Below the pieces are notes generated by a model, which was not told where the DNA came from, made no database searches, and was given only the letters and a program-made list of their open reading frames with translations. A stretch of 64,000 nucleotides of DNA from Magnetospira sp. QH-2 (GTDB taxonomy: Bacteria; Pseudomonadota; Alphaproteobacteria; Rhodospirillales; Magnetospiraceae), in assembly GCF_000968135.1 (NCBI RefSeq), contig NZ_FO538765.1, positions 1,813,819 through 1,877,818 of the forward strand. The letters run 5' to 3'. The translations under genes were made by a program, and so were the position numbers. Of this stretch, positions 17,495 through 26,890 are shown in pieces (position 1 is the stretch's first letter; every line of letters begins with the position of its first letter).

Positions 17495-18787
17495 ATGAGC
17501 ACTCTGACACGTCGAGACATGCTGCGCCTGACCGGCGCGGCGGCCGCCACCACCACCATTGTCGGCTGCAACGTCGCTTCCGCCGCGTCCAGGCGCGTGG
17601 TCGTTGTCGGCGGCGGTACCGGTGGTGCCACTGCGGCAAAATACCTGCGGATGGCCGATCCGACCATTGAGGTCACGCTGATCGAACCTTTGAAGATTCA
17701 CCATACCTGCTACCTCTCCAACGAGGTGCTCAGTGGGCATCGGTCGATCGACCAGGTCAGCGTCGGTTATGATGGCCTGATGGCTCACGGTATCACCGTG
17801 GTCCATGACATGGTCACCGCCATCGATGGCGAAAAGCAAGAAGTGGTCACCAAGGGCGGCGATAAATTCGGTTACGACCGTTGCATCGTTTCCCCGGGTG
17901 TGGATTTCAAGTGGGAAACCATCGAAGGCTATAACGCCGACGTGGCCAATACCATTACCCACGCCTGGAAGGCCGGTCCGCAAACGGTGACCCTGCGCAA
18001 GCAGTTGGAAGCCATGCGCGACGGCGGCACGGTGATCATTTCCGCGCCGACGAATCCGTTCCGCTGCCCGCCTGGGCCGTACGAACGGGCCAGCCAGATC
18101 GCCATGTATCTGCAAGCCCACAAGCCCAAGTCCAAGGTTTTGATTCTGGATCCCAAGGATACCTTCTCTAAGAAGGGGCTGTTCGAGCAGGCCTGGAAGA
18201 AGCTGTACGGGTACGGCACCAGCAACAGCCTCATCGAGTGGGTGCCCGCCGCCGAAGGGGGCAAGATCACCGGCGTCGATGCCAAGGGCATGACCCTGGC
18301 TGGTGACGTGGACGACTTCAAGGGTGATGTGATCAACATCATCCCGGCCCAGAAAGCGGGTAAGATCGCTTTTGCCGCCGGTCTGACCGAAGGTGATTGG
18401 TGCCCGGTTGACAAGAAGACCTTTGAGTCCAAACTGGTCCCCAAGGTTCATGTGATCGGTGATGCCAGCAGTTCGGCCAAGATGCCCAAGTCGGGCTACG
18501 CGGCCAACTCGCAGGCCAAAGTGACAGCCAATGCAGTGATGAACCTGCTCAATGGCATGGATCCGGAGACTCCGGCTTACGTCAATACTTGCTACTCCAT
18601 TGCGGGTAAGGGATACGGGTTCTCCGTGGCCGCCGTCTATCAGCTGGACGAGGCCAACAATCAGATCCTTCCGGTCAAGGGTTCGGGAGGTCTGACACCC
18701 ATGGACGCGAATGCCCAGGACCTCATGCGCGAAGTGTCGTTTGCCCATAGCTGGTACGACAACATCGTGCATGATTCCTTCGGCTGA
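17495..18787 (+). CDS. fccB: Flavocytochrome c sulfide dehydrogenase, flavoprotein subunit
   Basis: A 430-residue periplasmic FAD protein that oxidises sulfide to sulfur and passes electrons to the dihaem partner encoded just upstream. A twin-arginine signal (TRRDMLRLTG) leads to the FAD-binding VVVVGGGTGGATAAKYL. The two redox-active cysteines are present: Cys72 in HHTCYLSNEV and a C-terminal one in YVNTCYS. The [12 protein letters not shown] block is shared with the two other FccB homologues in this window. A strong terminator follows at 18820-18852. Confidence 0.93.
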   Translation: MSTLTRRDMLRLTGAAAATTTIVGCNVASAASRRVVVVGGGTGGATAAKYLRMADPTIEVTLIEPLKIHHTCYLSNEVLSGHRSIDQVSVGYDGLMAHGITVVHDMVTAIDGEKQEVVTKGGDKFGYDRCIVSPGVDFKWETIEGYNADVANTITHAWKAGPQTVTLRKQLEAMRDGGTVIISAPTNPFRCPPGPYERASQIAMYLQAHKPKSKVLILDPKDTFSKKGLFEQAWKKLYGYGTSNSLIEWVPAAEGGKITGVDAKGMTLAGDVDDFKGDVINIIPAQKAGKIAFAAGLTEGDWCPVDKKTFESKLVPKVHVIGDASSSAKMPKSGYAANSQAKVTANAVMNLLNGMDPETPAYVNTCYSIAGKGYGFSVAAVYQLDEANNQILPVKGSGGLTPMDANAQDLMREVSFAHSWYDNIVHDSFG

Positions 18788-18819
18788 AGGCGTTCATGAC
18801 TCTCTGAAAGAAAACTAAC

Positions 18820-18852
18820 GGGGAAGGGCCCAGGCTCTTCCCCCTTTTTTTT
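18820..18852 (+). terminator. Rho-independent terminator after the HAO-fcc operon
   Basis: GGGGAAG pairs with CTTCCCC, followed by C and eight T. It lies 33 bases after the fccB stop and closes the cytochrome operon. Confidence 0.85.
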
Positions 18853-18982
18853 GCCCTGTTGGCGGGGCGCTTTTTTTGCTCGAATACCTTGGCCGGGTTC
18901 TCTTGTGTTGCGGGCGCTGAAATGCCATATTCGCGGGCGGCCTTTTGGGGCCAGAAGAACAACGGGAAGGATCGAGGGCGTC

Positions 18983-19342
18983 ATGATCACCGGCACATTG
19001 ATCTATACCTGGCTCAAGGGCGAGCAGGTGGGCAAGGACCAATACGGCAATCGCTATTTCCGTAACCGCAAGAAGCTACAGGGACGGGAGCGCCGCTGGG
19101 TTCTGTACAAGGGCAGTCGGGAAGCCTCCAAGGTCCCGCCCGAATGGCATGCCTGGCTGCATCATACGGTAGAAGAGCCGCTGACCGACGACGCCAGCGA
19201 TGCGGCGGCCTGGCAGCAGGAGCATTTGCCCAATCTTACCGGCACCCAATTCGCCTTTGTGCCCCCGGGGCACGACCTGGCGGGCGGCAAGCGGTCCAAG
19301 GCCACTGGCGACTACCAAGCCTGGACCCCCGGTGAGGACTGA
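18983..19342 (+). CDS. NADH:ubiquinone oxidoreductase subunit NDUFA12 (17.2 kDa) family
   Basis: A 119-residue accessory subunit of respiratory complex I, found in alphaproteobacteria and mitochondria. GEQVGKDQYGNRYFRNRKK, RRWVLYKG, VPPEWHAWLHH and the C-terminal YQAWTPGED are the family blocks. The start at 18983 gives the usual length; the open frame extends upstream without family similarity. It is followed 10 bases later by the first MCE gene, a gene order typical of alphaproteobacteria. Confidence 0.93.
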   Translation: MITGTLIYTWLKGEQVGKDQYGNRYFRNRKKLQGRERRWVLYKGSREASKVPPEWHAWLHHTVEEPLTDDASDAAAWQQEHLPNLTGTQFAFVPPGHDLAGGKRSKATGDYQAWTPGED

Positions 19343-19352
19343 GTTTTAGCAC

Positions 19353-19835
19353 ATGCGTAGCCGAAGCAAGGAACAATGGGTTGGGGCCGCGGCCCTCTGC
19401 GGGCTGGCGGTCGTGCTGGCCCTTTCCTATGGGCGTGGACAGGCCAAGCCCACCGGCGGCTATGAGATCAGCGCGTCGTTCAATCGGGTCGATGGCTTGG
19501 CTGTCGGCGATGAAGTGACTCTGGGCGGTATTCAAGTCGGCAAGGTCGCTTCTCAGCGGCTGCAACCCGGGGCCTTTCGGGCCGAATTGGTGCTTTTGAT
19601 CGACGACCACGTCAAACTGCCCATGGATACCTCGGCGGCCATCCATACGGATGGTCTCTTTGGATCGAAGTTCGTGGTGTTGGAACCGGGCGGCGATCCG
19701 GAAAACATGAAATCGGGGGATTCCATCGGGTTTACCCAGGAATCCATGGTGGTCGAAGATCTGCTGGAGATGATCATCTCCCAGGGGCGTTCCCAGCGCG
19801 GCATGACCGCCGAAAAATCGACCCAGGAAAGGTAA
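19353..19835 (+). CDS. MlaD-like MCE-domain protein (first copy)
   Basis: A 160-residue protein with one N-terminal membrane segment (residues about 9-25) and one MCE domain (GYEISASFNRVDGLAVGDEVTLGGIQVGKV). MCE proteins form hexameric rings that carry phospholipids between the membranes; MlaD is the ring of the Mla system. It lies six bases before a paralogue. The other mla genes (ATPase, permease) are not in the window. Confidence 0.82.
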   Translation: MRSRSKEQWVGAAALCGLAVVLALSYGRGQAKPTGGYEISASFNRVDGLAVGDEVTLGGIQVGKVASQRLQPGAFRAELVLLIDDHVKLPMDTSAAIHTDGLFGSKFVVLEPGGDPENMKSGDSIGFTQESMVVEDLLEMIISQGRSQRGMTAEKSTQER

Positions 19836-19841
19836 CAAGCC

Positions 19842-20315
19842 ATGCGTTCGAATATGGTGGAAACAGTCATGGGGGCGGTGGTGCTGCTGGTTGCCGCCAT
19901 GTTCGTCTTTTTTGCCTATAACACGGCGCAGGTCAGCGCCGTGAGCGGGTACAAGGTGACCGCCGCCTTCTTCAAACTGGGTGGCTTGTCAGTCGGCGCC
20001 GATGTACGCATCAGCGGCATCAAGGTAGGCACCGTGATGGATCGCCATCTGGATCCGCAGACCTATGATGCCGTGGTGACCCTGTCCATATCTCCGGATG
20101 TGAAACTCCCCGCTGACACGGTTGCATCCATTGGCAGCGAAGGCATTCTGGGCGGCAAGTATATTCGCCTGACTCCCGGCCAGGCCACGGAGATGGTGGC
20201 GGCGGGCGGCGCTCTGACCCGGACCCAGGATTACCGGTCGCTAGAGGATCAGGTGGGTGAGATCATTTTTCTGGCGACTAATCCGGGTGGTGGGGCGACC
20301 CCAGGAACGCCATAA
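19842..20315 (+). CDS. mlaD: MlaD-like MCE-domain protein (second copy)
   Basis: A 157-residue protein with a membrane anchor (about residues 8-25) and a single MCE domain. The ISGIKVGTV strand and the SEGILGGKYIRLTPG block are typical of MlaD proper, making this the closer match of the two copies. It probably arose from tandem duplication with the gene before it. It is likely to work in phospholipid transport for outer-membrane asymmetry. Confidence 0.85.
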   Translation: MRSNMVETVMGAVVLLVAAMFVFFAYNTAQVSAVSGYKVTAAFFKLGGLSVGADVRISGIKVGTVMDRHLDPQTYDAVVTLSISPDVKLPADTVASIGSEGILGGKYIRLTPGQATEMVAAGGALTRTQDYRSLEDQVGEIIFLATNPGGGATPGTP

Positions 20316-20400
20316 GGGGTTATTTCTTTTAAGATACACCAATACATTCTATAGTTTCCCCTCTGTTTCTGGGCTCGGCTTGAGAAGAGGGGAGTTTGTG

Positions 20401-20991
20401 ATGCGCATTGTATCGGTGGTGGTAGTTATATGCTGCCTGGTCTCGCTTTCCGCTTGTCAGACTACGGAAGGGAGCGGCGGTGACATTGATTGGGGAGGCA
20501 GTAACAGGGAAAGCCTCGTGATCCTTTCCGAGCCGCTCAAGGCCCGCCTCGAAGGCCTTGAAAGAAAGATGGGGACGACCAGAAACAAGTGGGTTGAAAG
20601 CCTGACCTGGAATGGCGGTAAGGCCTCGGTGCATAAACTGTTCGACGGGTGGTATTTCCGCGGAAACTGGAATGATCCGGCCGATGCCGTCCGGCAGGCC
20701 CGTCACTGGATGCGATCAGCGAAAGATCCGGTGACATTCAATGAATCAGACGTGAAACGGACCAATACAAAGTTTTCAAGCGTTCTCTATGTTCACGGGC
20801 TTTCAGAGTCAGGAAAGAATCGGTGCTGGTCCGGCGTGTCTCGTTTCGGCGTACTCATGGAAGGGGGGGCCGTTGATAATCCCACCGGTCTGATGTCCTT
20901 CATATCTTGCGGGTCCGCAACGGATCGCTCCTTGCAAGAAAGTGAACAAGAACTTGTTTCCTTTCTTGGGCAAATTTGGCTGCGCCCCTGA
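20401..20991 (+). CDS. Predicted lipoprotein of unknown function
   Basis: A 196-residue protein with a lipoprotein signal: MRIVSVVVVICCLVSLSAC, a lipobox with Cys19. The mature part is rich in Trp and Gly (KWVESLTWNGGK, KLFDGWYFRGNW) and contains two spaced cysteines near the end. I recognise no family. The start was set at 20401 because it gives the lipoprotein signal. It lies between mlaD and the DUF2155 gene, where related genomes usually have no such gene. Confidence 0.7.
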   Translation: MRIVSVVVVICCLVSLSACQTTEGSGGDIDWGGSNRESLVILSEPLKARLEGLERKMGTTRNKWVESLTWNGGKASVHKLFDGWYFRGNWNDPADAVRQARHWMRSAKDPVTFNESDVKRTNTKFSSVLYVHGLSESGKNRCWSGVSRFGVLMEGGAVDNPTGLMSFISCGSATDRSLQESEQELVSFLGQIWLRP

Positions 20992-21096
20992 ACCGGGACG
21001 AAACCAAGTTTCTTTATCTTTGTTGTCGCGGAGCGCTGCTGTCTTCACCTTGCCTCATTCCGGTGCTATACCCGGCCCAACTATGAGGAGAAGGCA

Positions 21097-21504
21097 ATGC
21101 GCCTCGCGTTTCAGGTCTTGATGTTTATGCTTTTGGGGGCGTCGGTTTCCGCCACCGAAATGGATACCGCTGTTTTGCAAGGGTTGGACAAAGTCACGGC
21201 GCGCATCTCCACCATCGAAGCCCCCATTGGTCAGTTGGTCAATTTCCGCAATCTGGAAATTATTGCACGTCATTGCGACAAGCGCCCGCCCGAGGAAACA
21301 CCGGAAAGTTCCGCCTTTATGGATATCTGGGAAATCAGGGAAGGGGAGCCCACCAAAGGATTGTTCCGAGGCTGGATGTTTGCCTCCAGTCCGGCACTTA
21401 ACGGCATGGAACACCCTGTTTATGATGTCTGGCTGCTCGACTGCCGGAACAGGTCTTCCAATGCGCCGGTCAGCTTGCCTGAATCCGGTGCTGCTTCGAA
21501 CTGA
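21097..21504 (+). CDS. DUF2155 domain-containing secreted protein
   Basis: A 135-residue protein with a signal peptide and the DUF2155 core: LQGLDKVTARISTIEAPIGQ, RHCDKRPPEETPESSAF and FRGWMFASSPALNGMEHPVYDVWLLDC. The two cysteines may form a disulfide. Function is unknown. In alphaproteobacteria it sits near NDUFA12, mlaD and aat, as here. Its last 85 bases overlap the 3' end of aat on the other strand, an unusually deep convergent overlap. Confidence 0.88.
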   Translation: MRLAFQVLMFMLLGASVSATEMDTAVLQGLDKVTARISTIEAPIGQLVNFRNLEIIARHCDKRPPEETPESSAFMDIWEIREGEPTKGLFRGWMFASSPALNGMEHPVYDVWLLDCRNRSSNAPVSLPESGAASN

Positions 21505-22094
21505 CCCTGGACTTGCATGGCGTCGGCCAGCATTTGATGGTAGTCCCGGCGCGGAATTGCAATGGCGCCGAAACGTTGTAAATGTTCGGTGATGAACTGC
21601 GCATCTAAAAGCGTATAGCCGCCCATGCGCAGACGTGCCACCAAGTGCACCAGCGCGACCTTCGAGGCATCGGTGGCGACAGAGAACATGCTTTCGCCAA
21701 AGAACGCACCGCCCAGGGCAATGCCATAGAGCCCGCCGACCAGTTTGCCGTCTTTCCAACACTCGACACTGTGGGCAACACCCAACTGGTGAAGCTGGCC
21801 AACGAGATCGAAGATCTCGCCATTGATCCAGGTCTCCTGTCGGTTGGCGGTGGTCTTGGCGCAATTATTGACCACCTCCGTAAAGGCGCTATCACAGCGG
21901 ACATCGAAGAGGCCCTTGCGGATTTTTTTGCGTAGGGAGCGGGGGACATGGAAGGCATCCAACGGAAAGATGCCGCGCTCTTCCGGATCGAACCAAAGCA
22001 GCTCGCGGCTTTCCTTGGTTTCCGCCATGGGGAAAATTCCCGCCGCATAGGCTCGCAGGAGCATTTCAGGGCTGATTTGGCCAAGGGAACTCAT
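21420..22094 (-). CDS. aat: Leucyl/phenylalanyl-tRNA--protein transferase
   Basis: A 224-residue enzyme that adds Leu or Phe to proteins with N-terminal Arg or Lys, marking them for ClpS/ClpAP (N-degron pathway). The hallmark blocks are present: LLRAYAAGIFPMAE, LWFDPEERGIFPLD, ETWINGEIFDLVGQLHQLG, GVAHSVECW, GGLYGIALGGAFFGESMFS and LLDAQFITEHLQRFGA. The start at 22094 (MSSLGQISPE) fits the family better than the upstream in-frame ATG at 22151. Confidence 0.95.
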   Translation of the reverse strand: MSSLGQISPEMLLRAYAAGIFPMAETKESRELLWFDPEERGIFPLDAFHVPRSLRKKIRKGLFDVRCDSAFTEVVNNCAKTTANRQETWINGEIFDLVGQLHQLGVAHSVECWKDGKLVGGLYGIALGGAFFGESMFSVATDASKVALVHLVARLRMGGYTLLDAQFITEHLQRFGAIAIPRRDYHQMLADAMQVQGQFEAAPDSGKLTGALEDLFRQSSSQTS

Positions 22095-22236
22095 GATCCG
22101 AGGGGGCTCTTTTTGTTTCGATTGCGTATCGTATTGTGTCAGAAGTTTCACAAAAACACAATGGTTATTTAGTAATGAAAAGCGGCGCGCGGGTGATGCC
22201 GCGCGCCGTCCGTATTTTCATATTTTTATCAAAGTG

Positions 22237-23064
22237 TTACCGAAGGTGCTGGGCATAAAAGGCGAGGGTTCGTTCCCAGGCCGTTGCCGCATCTTCTTCG
22301 TCGTAGCGGGATCCGGTGGGGTTGGCGAAGGCATGATTGGCGTCATACCAATGGACCGTGAGGTCGGTCTTTCCGGCCTCGGCCATGGCTTTTTCGAAAC
22401 CGCCCACCATCGCGGCATTGATGCTTTTGTCCTGAGTGCCGAAATGGCCCAGGACGGGGCTTTGCAGGGAAGCGAGCTGGGCAGCGGTTTTGGTCACCCG
22501 GCCATAATAGATGACCGTGGCATCCACCGGGGTGGCCAGGGAGGTATTGAGCGACCAGCCACCGCCGAAGCACCAGCCGATGGTGCCCACCTTGCCGGTG
22601 CATTGTTTGTGATTGCGCAGCCAGTCCACCAGGGTCACCAGTTGCTCGGTGCCTTTGGTGGAATCGACGCTCTTCATGTATTTCATGGCGCCTTCGCGGT
22701 CTGTGGCCACATTGCCACCGTACATGTCCACGGCAATCGCAATATAGCCCAGCTTGGCGAATTCAGCCGCCACGGTCTTAATCTGGTTGTTCAAACCCCA
22801 CCATTCGTGGATCAGCAGCACCGCCGGGGCGGGGGTGACATCGGGCATGGCGATGACCCCGGTGGCTTCGCCGCCGGACGGGGTCTTGATCGAGATTGGC
22901 TTGGTGGCGCTATGAGCGGAAGCCCGCGCCAATTCCGGGTAAGCCAGCACCGTGGCAAGCGGCAAGGCTGCCAGGCCTTTGATGAAGTTGCGCCGTTGGT
23001 CGTCGGTGACCGGGGGCAGGGGCTTGTTCGACGGAGTATCGCCGCAACCGAAGAGATCGCACAT
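22237..23064 (-). CDS. Dienelactone hydrolase family protein
   Basis: A 275-residue alpha/beta hydrolase. The nucleophile elbow GWCFGGG has Cys as nucleophile, as in carboxymethylenebutenolidase, and ANHAF supplies the catalytic His near the end. The oxyanion/Glu region is LIHEWWGLN. The N-terminus has RRNFIKGLAALPLATVLA, a twin-arginine-like export signal preceded by a 25-residue leader, so the mature enzyme may be periplasmic. Physiological substrate unknown. It is a single gene. Confidence 0.88.
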   Translation of the reverse strand: MCDLFGCGDTPSNKPLPPVTDDQRRNFIKGLAALPLATVLAYPELARASAHSATKPISIKTPSGGEATGVIAMPDVTPAPAVLLIHEWWGLNNQIKTVAAEFAKLGYIAIAVDMYGGNVATDREGAMKYMKSVDSTKGTEQLVTLVDWLRNHKQCTGKVGTIGWCFGGGWSLNTSLATPVDATVIYYGRVTKTAAQLASLQSPVLGHFGTQDKSINAAMVGGFEKAMAEAGKTDLTVHWYDANHAFANPTGSRYDEEDAATAWERTLAFYAQHLR

Positions 23065-23350
23065 GAGTTCTTCCTCCCAAACTGATGGACCCCTTGGTAT
23101 CGGGGCGATTCTTGATCTTAAAAATATAGCGACAATGAGGGGAGGTTAAAGAGTGAAAAGGCATATTATTTTTGTGTAATACGAAAGAAGTGCATGGAGG
23201 AAATGGGTGTAAGCTTATTTCACCCATTGTTTCGGAGTGTTTGCAAATTTATCCCTGAGTGCTTGAAAAATGCCGCGCGACAGGTACACTGCCACGGACG
23301 CCCTGGGGGGGAAATCCGGGGTTCTTGTAATTTAGCTTGATGAGGTTGAT

Positions 23351-23686
23351 ATGGCTTTTCAGTTGGCACCGTTCCTGGCGCAATCCGCGCCCGGCGTTGG
23401 CGTAATCGGTAGCATCGTCGGCGGTTCCGCCGCTCTGGCTCAGGGCCTTCGCGCCAAGTCGCGTGGCGAAGCCACCAACAAGGACGTGGCTCTGCACACG
23501 GTCAAGGAAGCCTCCGGCGCCGGTGTGGCGACGGCTATCAGCGCCTATACGGTCGGTGTCGTCGGTGGTGGTCTGACCATTTCTCTTGGTACGGCCTTCG
23601 TGGCCGCCGTGGCCGGCAAGTATGCCTGGGACCGTGGCATGGACTACCTTGAAAGCCGGGTCGCCGAAGAAGAAGAATCCGCCTGA
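23351..23686 (+). CDS. MamC (Mms13)-like magnetosome membrane protein
   Basis: A 111-residue protein that lines up along its whole length with MamC of Magnetospirillum: MAFQLAPFLAQSAPGVGV against MPFHLAPYLAKSVPGVGV, then VATAISAY, GGGLTISLGTAFVA and KYAWDRGMDYLE. It has two hydrophobic, Gly/Ala-rich segments (about 13-33 and 57-90) and a polar loop (34-55). In MamC this loop faces the magnetite crystal and uses an acidic pair; here the matching residues are Asp45 and His49. MamC normally sits in the mamGFDC cluster; here it is alone, with its own terminator. GAGG lies five bases before the ATG. Confidence 0.8.
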   Translation: MAFQLAPFLAQSAPGVGVIGSIVGGSAALAQGLRAKSRGEATNKDVALHTVKEASGAGVATAISAYTVGVVGGGLTISLGTAFVAAVAGKYAWDRGMDYLESRVAEEEESA

Positions 23687-23718
23687 TTTTTCTACGGATC
23701 AGCGATTGAGTTTCAGCG

Positions 23719-23748
23719 ACGGGCATCCCTGCAAAGGGGTGCCCGTTT
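23719..23748 (+). terminator. Terminator after the mamC-like gene
   Basis: Stem ACGGGCATCCC / GGGGTGCCCGT with one wobble pair, loop TGCAAA, then a short TT. It lies 33 bases after the stop and separates the gene from parC. Confidence 0.7.
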
Positions 23749-23855
23749 GCCGTGGGGAACTTCTATCCACAAGCCGGAAACTCCCATCATATTGACGTTT
23801 TCGGCCAAGGGGCTACTGTATCTGGCCAATGGTGGACTGATCGTGGAGAGGATAC

Positions 23856-26081
23856 ATGGCAGCGGAAGTTGCTCCGGCTGAAGACATACGGGAAACCCGG
23901 CTCGCCGATGCCTTGGGCGAACGCTATCTCTCTTATGCTCTCTCCACCATCATGTCTCGCTCGCTGCCCGATGTGCGTGACGGCCTGAAGCCGGTTCACC
24001 GGCGGCTGTTGTTTGCCATGCGGCAATTGAAGCTTGATCCGAAAACCGGCTTCAAGAAATGCGCCCGTATCGTCGGCGATGTGATGGGCAAGTATCACCC
24101 TCACGGAGATCAGGCCATCTACGACGCCATGGTACGTTTGGCCCAGGAGTTCGCCCAGCGCTATCCGCTGGTGGATGGACAAGGCAATTTCGGCAATATC
24201 GACGGCGATAACGCGGCGGCCATGCGCTACACGGAAGCCCGGCTGACCGAAGTGGCCACGGCATTGCTCGATGGTATCGATGAAGATACCGTTGATTTCC
24301 GCTCCACCTATGACGGCGAGGAAGACGAGCCGGTGGTGTTGCCCGCTGCTTTCCCCAATTTGCTGGCCAATGGCGCTCAGGGAATCGCCGTGGGCATGGC
24401 CACCAACGTGCCGCCACACAATGCCGGGGAACTCTGTGACGCGCTGATCCATTTGATCAAGCATTCCAATGCGACCATCGATAAGCTGGTGGATATGGTT
24501 CGAGGCCCGGATTTTCCCACCGGTGGAATTCTGGTGGACGCGCGCGAAACCATTGTCGAAGCCTATCGCACCGGGCGCGGCGCGTTCCGCCTGCGGGCCC
24601 GATGGGAGGTGGAGAAGTTGCGTCTGGGCATGTACCAGATTGTCGTCACCGAAATTCCCTATCAGGTTCAAAAATCCCGGTTGATCGAGAAAATCGCTGA
24701 TTTGATGAATCAGCGCAAATTACCGTTTCTGGCCGATGTGCGCGACGAATCCACCGAAGAGGTTCGGCTGATCTTAGAACCACGCAACCGGACCCTCGAT
24801 CCGAATGCGATGATGGAGCAGATGTTCCGCCTGACCGAATTGGAAGGCCGGGTCGGCTTCAACATGAACCTGTTGGACGCCGAAAATACGCCCCGGGTGA
24901 TGACCCTGCGCGAGGCCCTTCAGGCGTTTCTGGATCATCGCCATGTGGTGTTGGTGCGCCGCTCTGAATTTCGGCTGGGCAAGATCGCCCATCGTTTACA
25001 TATCCTCGAAGGCTATCTCATCGCCTTCCTTAACCTGGATGAAGTGATCCGCATCATTCGCGAAGAGGACGAGCCCAAGCAGGACCTGATGCGGGCCTTC
25101 GATCTGACGGACATTCAGGCCGAGGCCATTCTCAATATGCGGCTGCGTCAATTGCGCAAGCTTGAAGAGATGGAACTGCGTCGAGAGCACGATGCGCTTT
25201 CCGCCGAGAAAACCGACTTGGAAGACTTGTTGGCCGATGATGGCCGCCGCTGGAAGCGCATTGCCGAAGAGATCGCCGAGACCCGCAAGAAGTTCGGCCA
25301 AAAGACCGAACTGGGGCGTCGTCGTACCGAGATCGGAGAGCCGCCCAGTGCCGAGGTGGTCCCCCTGGACGTGATGATCGAGCGCGAACCGATCACCGTA
25401 CTCTGCTCGGAAAAGGGCTGGATCCGGGCCATGAAGGGACACGTCGCCGACGTGTCCGAGGTCAAGTACAAGGAGGGAGACCGGGAGGGTTTCGTTCTGC
25501 GCTGCGAGACCACCGACAAACTGCTGGTATTCGGCACCAATGGGCGATTCTATACCCTTGGTGGCGACAGGCTGCCCGGCGGGCGGGGCATGGGCGAGCC
25601 GGTGCGGTTGATGGTCGATTTGCCGAACGATCATGATATCGCCGCGCTAGTTATCCACAAGCCCGGTCGCAAGCTCGTGCTGGCCTCTTCGGATGGACGG
25701 GGCTTCCAGGTGGAGGAGAACGACGTATTGGCTCAAACCCGGTCGGGCAAGCAGATCCTCAATGTGGCCAAGGGTGCCACCGCCAAGTTCTGCCTGGCGG
25801 CGAGCGGGGATTCGGTGGCTACCGTGGGTAAGAACCGCAAGCTGTTGGTTTTTCCTCTCGAAGAATTGCCGGTAATGACCCGGGGGCGGGGCGTGATCTT
25901 GCAAAAATACAAGGACGGCGGCCTGTCGGATATCAAGACGTTCACCCTGGAAGACGGGTTGACTTGGAGCCTTGGCGAGCGCACCCGTACGGAGACGGAT
26001 TTAACCGCCTGGCGTGGCAAGCGGGCTCAGGCCGGACGGCTGCCTCCCAATGGTTTCCCGAAGAGCAATCGATTCACGTGA
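23856..26081 (+). CDS. parC: DNA topoisomerase IV subunit A
   Basis: A 741-residue cleavage-religation subunit of topoisomerase IV, which decatenates daughter chromosomes. [18 protein letters not shown] and [12 protein letters not shown] are the GyrA/ParC winged-helix blocks. Tyr125 in [11 protein letters not shown] is the DNA-cleaving residue. The shortened C-terminal beta-propeller region lacks a clear GyrA box, which supports ParC over GyrA. Its partner parE is at 34296-36284. Confidence 0.95.
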   Translation: MAAEVAPAEDIRETRLADALGERYLSYALSTIMSRSLPDVRDGLKPVHRRLLFAMRQLKLDPKTGFKKCARIVGDVMGKYHPHGDQAIYDAMVRLAQEFAQRYPLVDGQGNFGNIDGDNAAAMRYTEARLTEVATALLDGIDEDTVDFRSTYDGEEDEPVVLPAAFPNLLANGAQGIAVGMATNVPPHNAGELCDALIHLIKHSNATIDKLVDMVRGPDFPTGGILVDARETIVEAYRTGRGAFRLRARWEVEKLRLGMYQIVVTEIPYQVQKSRLIEKIADLMNQRKLPFLADVRDESTEEVRLILEPRNRTLDPNAMMEQMFRLTELEGRVGFNMNLLDAENTPRVMTLREALQAFLDHRHVVLVRRSEFRLGKIAHRLHILEGYLIAFLNLDEVIRIIREEDEPKQDLMRAFDLTDIQAEAILNMRLRQLRKLEEMELRREHDALSAEKTDLEDLLADDGRRWKRIAEEIAETRKKFGQKTELGRRRTEIGEPPSAEVVPLDVMIEREPITVLCSEKGWIRAMKGHVADVSEVKYKEGDREGFVLRCETTDKLLVFGTNGRFYTLGGDRLPGGRGMGEPVRLMVDLPNDHDIAALVIHKPGRKLVLASSDGRGFQVEENDVLAQTRSGKQILNVAKGATAKFCLAASGDSVATVGKNRKLLVFPLEELPVMTRGRGVILQKYKDGGLSDIKTFTLEDGLTWSLGERTRTETDLTAWRGKRAQAGRLPPNGFPKSNRFT

Positions 26082-26165
26082 AATTGATGCGCTGCACGGC
26101 ATTTACCGCGCCGCAAAAGGCTGCTATACCGAACGGGTAATTCACCGCTATTGTCCGAGGTTCCG

Positions 26166-26762
26166 ATGCACGCTGATACCTTCCATCCGACGCTTCTGTC
26201 CGCCGCATTGCCCGCCCAGCGCGACAACGCGATTGTGCGTGGCCTGTTCATTGCCTTCGCGGGCAGTTTGCTTCTGACCCTGTCGGCCAAGCTGCAAGTT
26301 CCTTTCTGGCCGGTGCCCATGACCATGCAGCCGCTTGTGGTTTTGATGATCGGGGCCGCTTTCGGACCGCGCCTCGGCATGGCCACCGTGGCTTTGTATT
26401 TGCTCGAAGGCGCCGCCGGATTGCCGGTGTTTGCCGGAACACCTGAAAAGGGTATTGGTCTTGCCTATATGGCCGGTCCCACCGGTGGCTATTTGTTGGG
26501 CTTTCTGCTGTCGGCCGGTCTGGTCGGTCATCTGGCACAGAGGGGCTGGGACCGTCATGTGCTGACCACGGTCGCTTCCATGGTATTCGGTATGCTGGTC
26601 ATTTATGGCCTGGGCGTTAGCTATCTGGCCAGCCTCATTGGTCTTGAAAAAGCACTGATGTTTGGCATGGTGCCGTTCCTTGCCGGGGACGCGGTGAAAA
26701 TCATCCTGGCCGCCGCCATCTTGCCCGGTGCCTGGAAACTGCTGGCGCGCCTTCGCCGCTAA
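26166..26762 (+). CDS. bioY: Biotin transporter BioY (ECF S component)
   Basis: A 198-residue membrane protein with about six membrane segments. The VPFWPVPMTMQPLVVL, LYLLEGAAGLPVFAG and GPTGGYLLGFLLSA blocks are signatures of BioY, the biotin-binding S component of energy-coupling-factor transporters. No bioMN or biotin synthesis genes are nearby; BioY alone can take up biotin in some bacteria. A perfect terminator follows. Confidence 0.93.
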   Translation: MHADTFHPTLLSAALPAQRDNAIVRGLFIAFAGSLLLTLSAKLQVPFWPVPMTMQPLVVLMIGAAFGPRLGMATVALYLLEGAAGLPVFAGTPEKGIGLAYMAGPTGGYLLGFLLSAGLVGHLAQRGWDRHVLTTVASMVFGMLVIYGLGVSYLASLIGLEKALMFGMVPFLAGDAVKIILAAAILPGAWKLLARLRR

Positions 26763-26797
26763 CTCTTTCTATCCCACCGGAAACGGTCCCCTATCGA

Positions 26798-26825
26798 AAC
26801 CCGCCGGACTCCGGCGGGTTTTTTT
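26798..26825 (+). terminator. Rho-independent terminator after bioY
   Basis: AACCCGCCGG, loop ACT, CCGGCGGGTT: a perfect ten-pair stem running into seven T. Confidence 0.9.
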
Positions 26826-26890
26826 CATTAGCTTGTCCTCGTCGGTCCGAGGCGATAGAAGGGGCCGACCTGTTTTAGGAGATCGAGATC

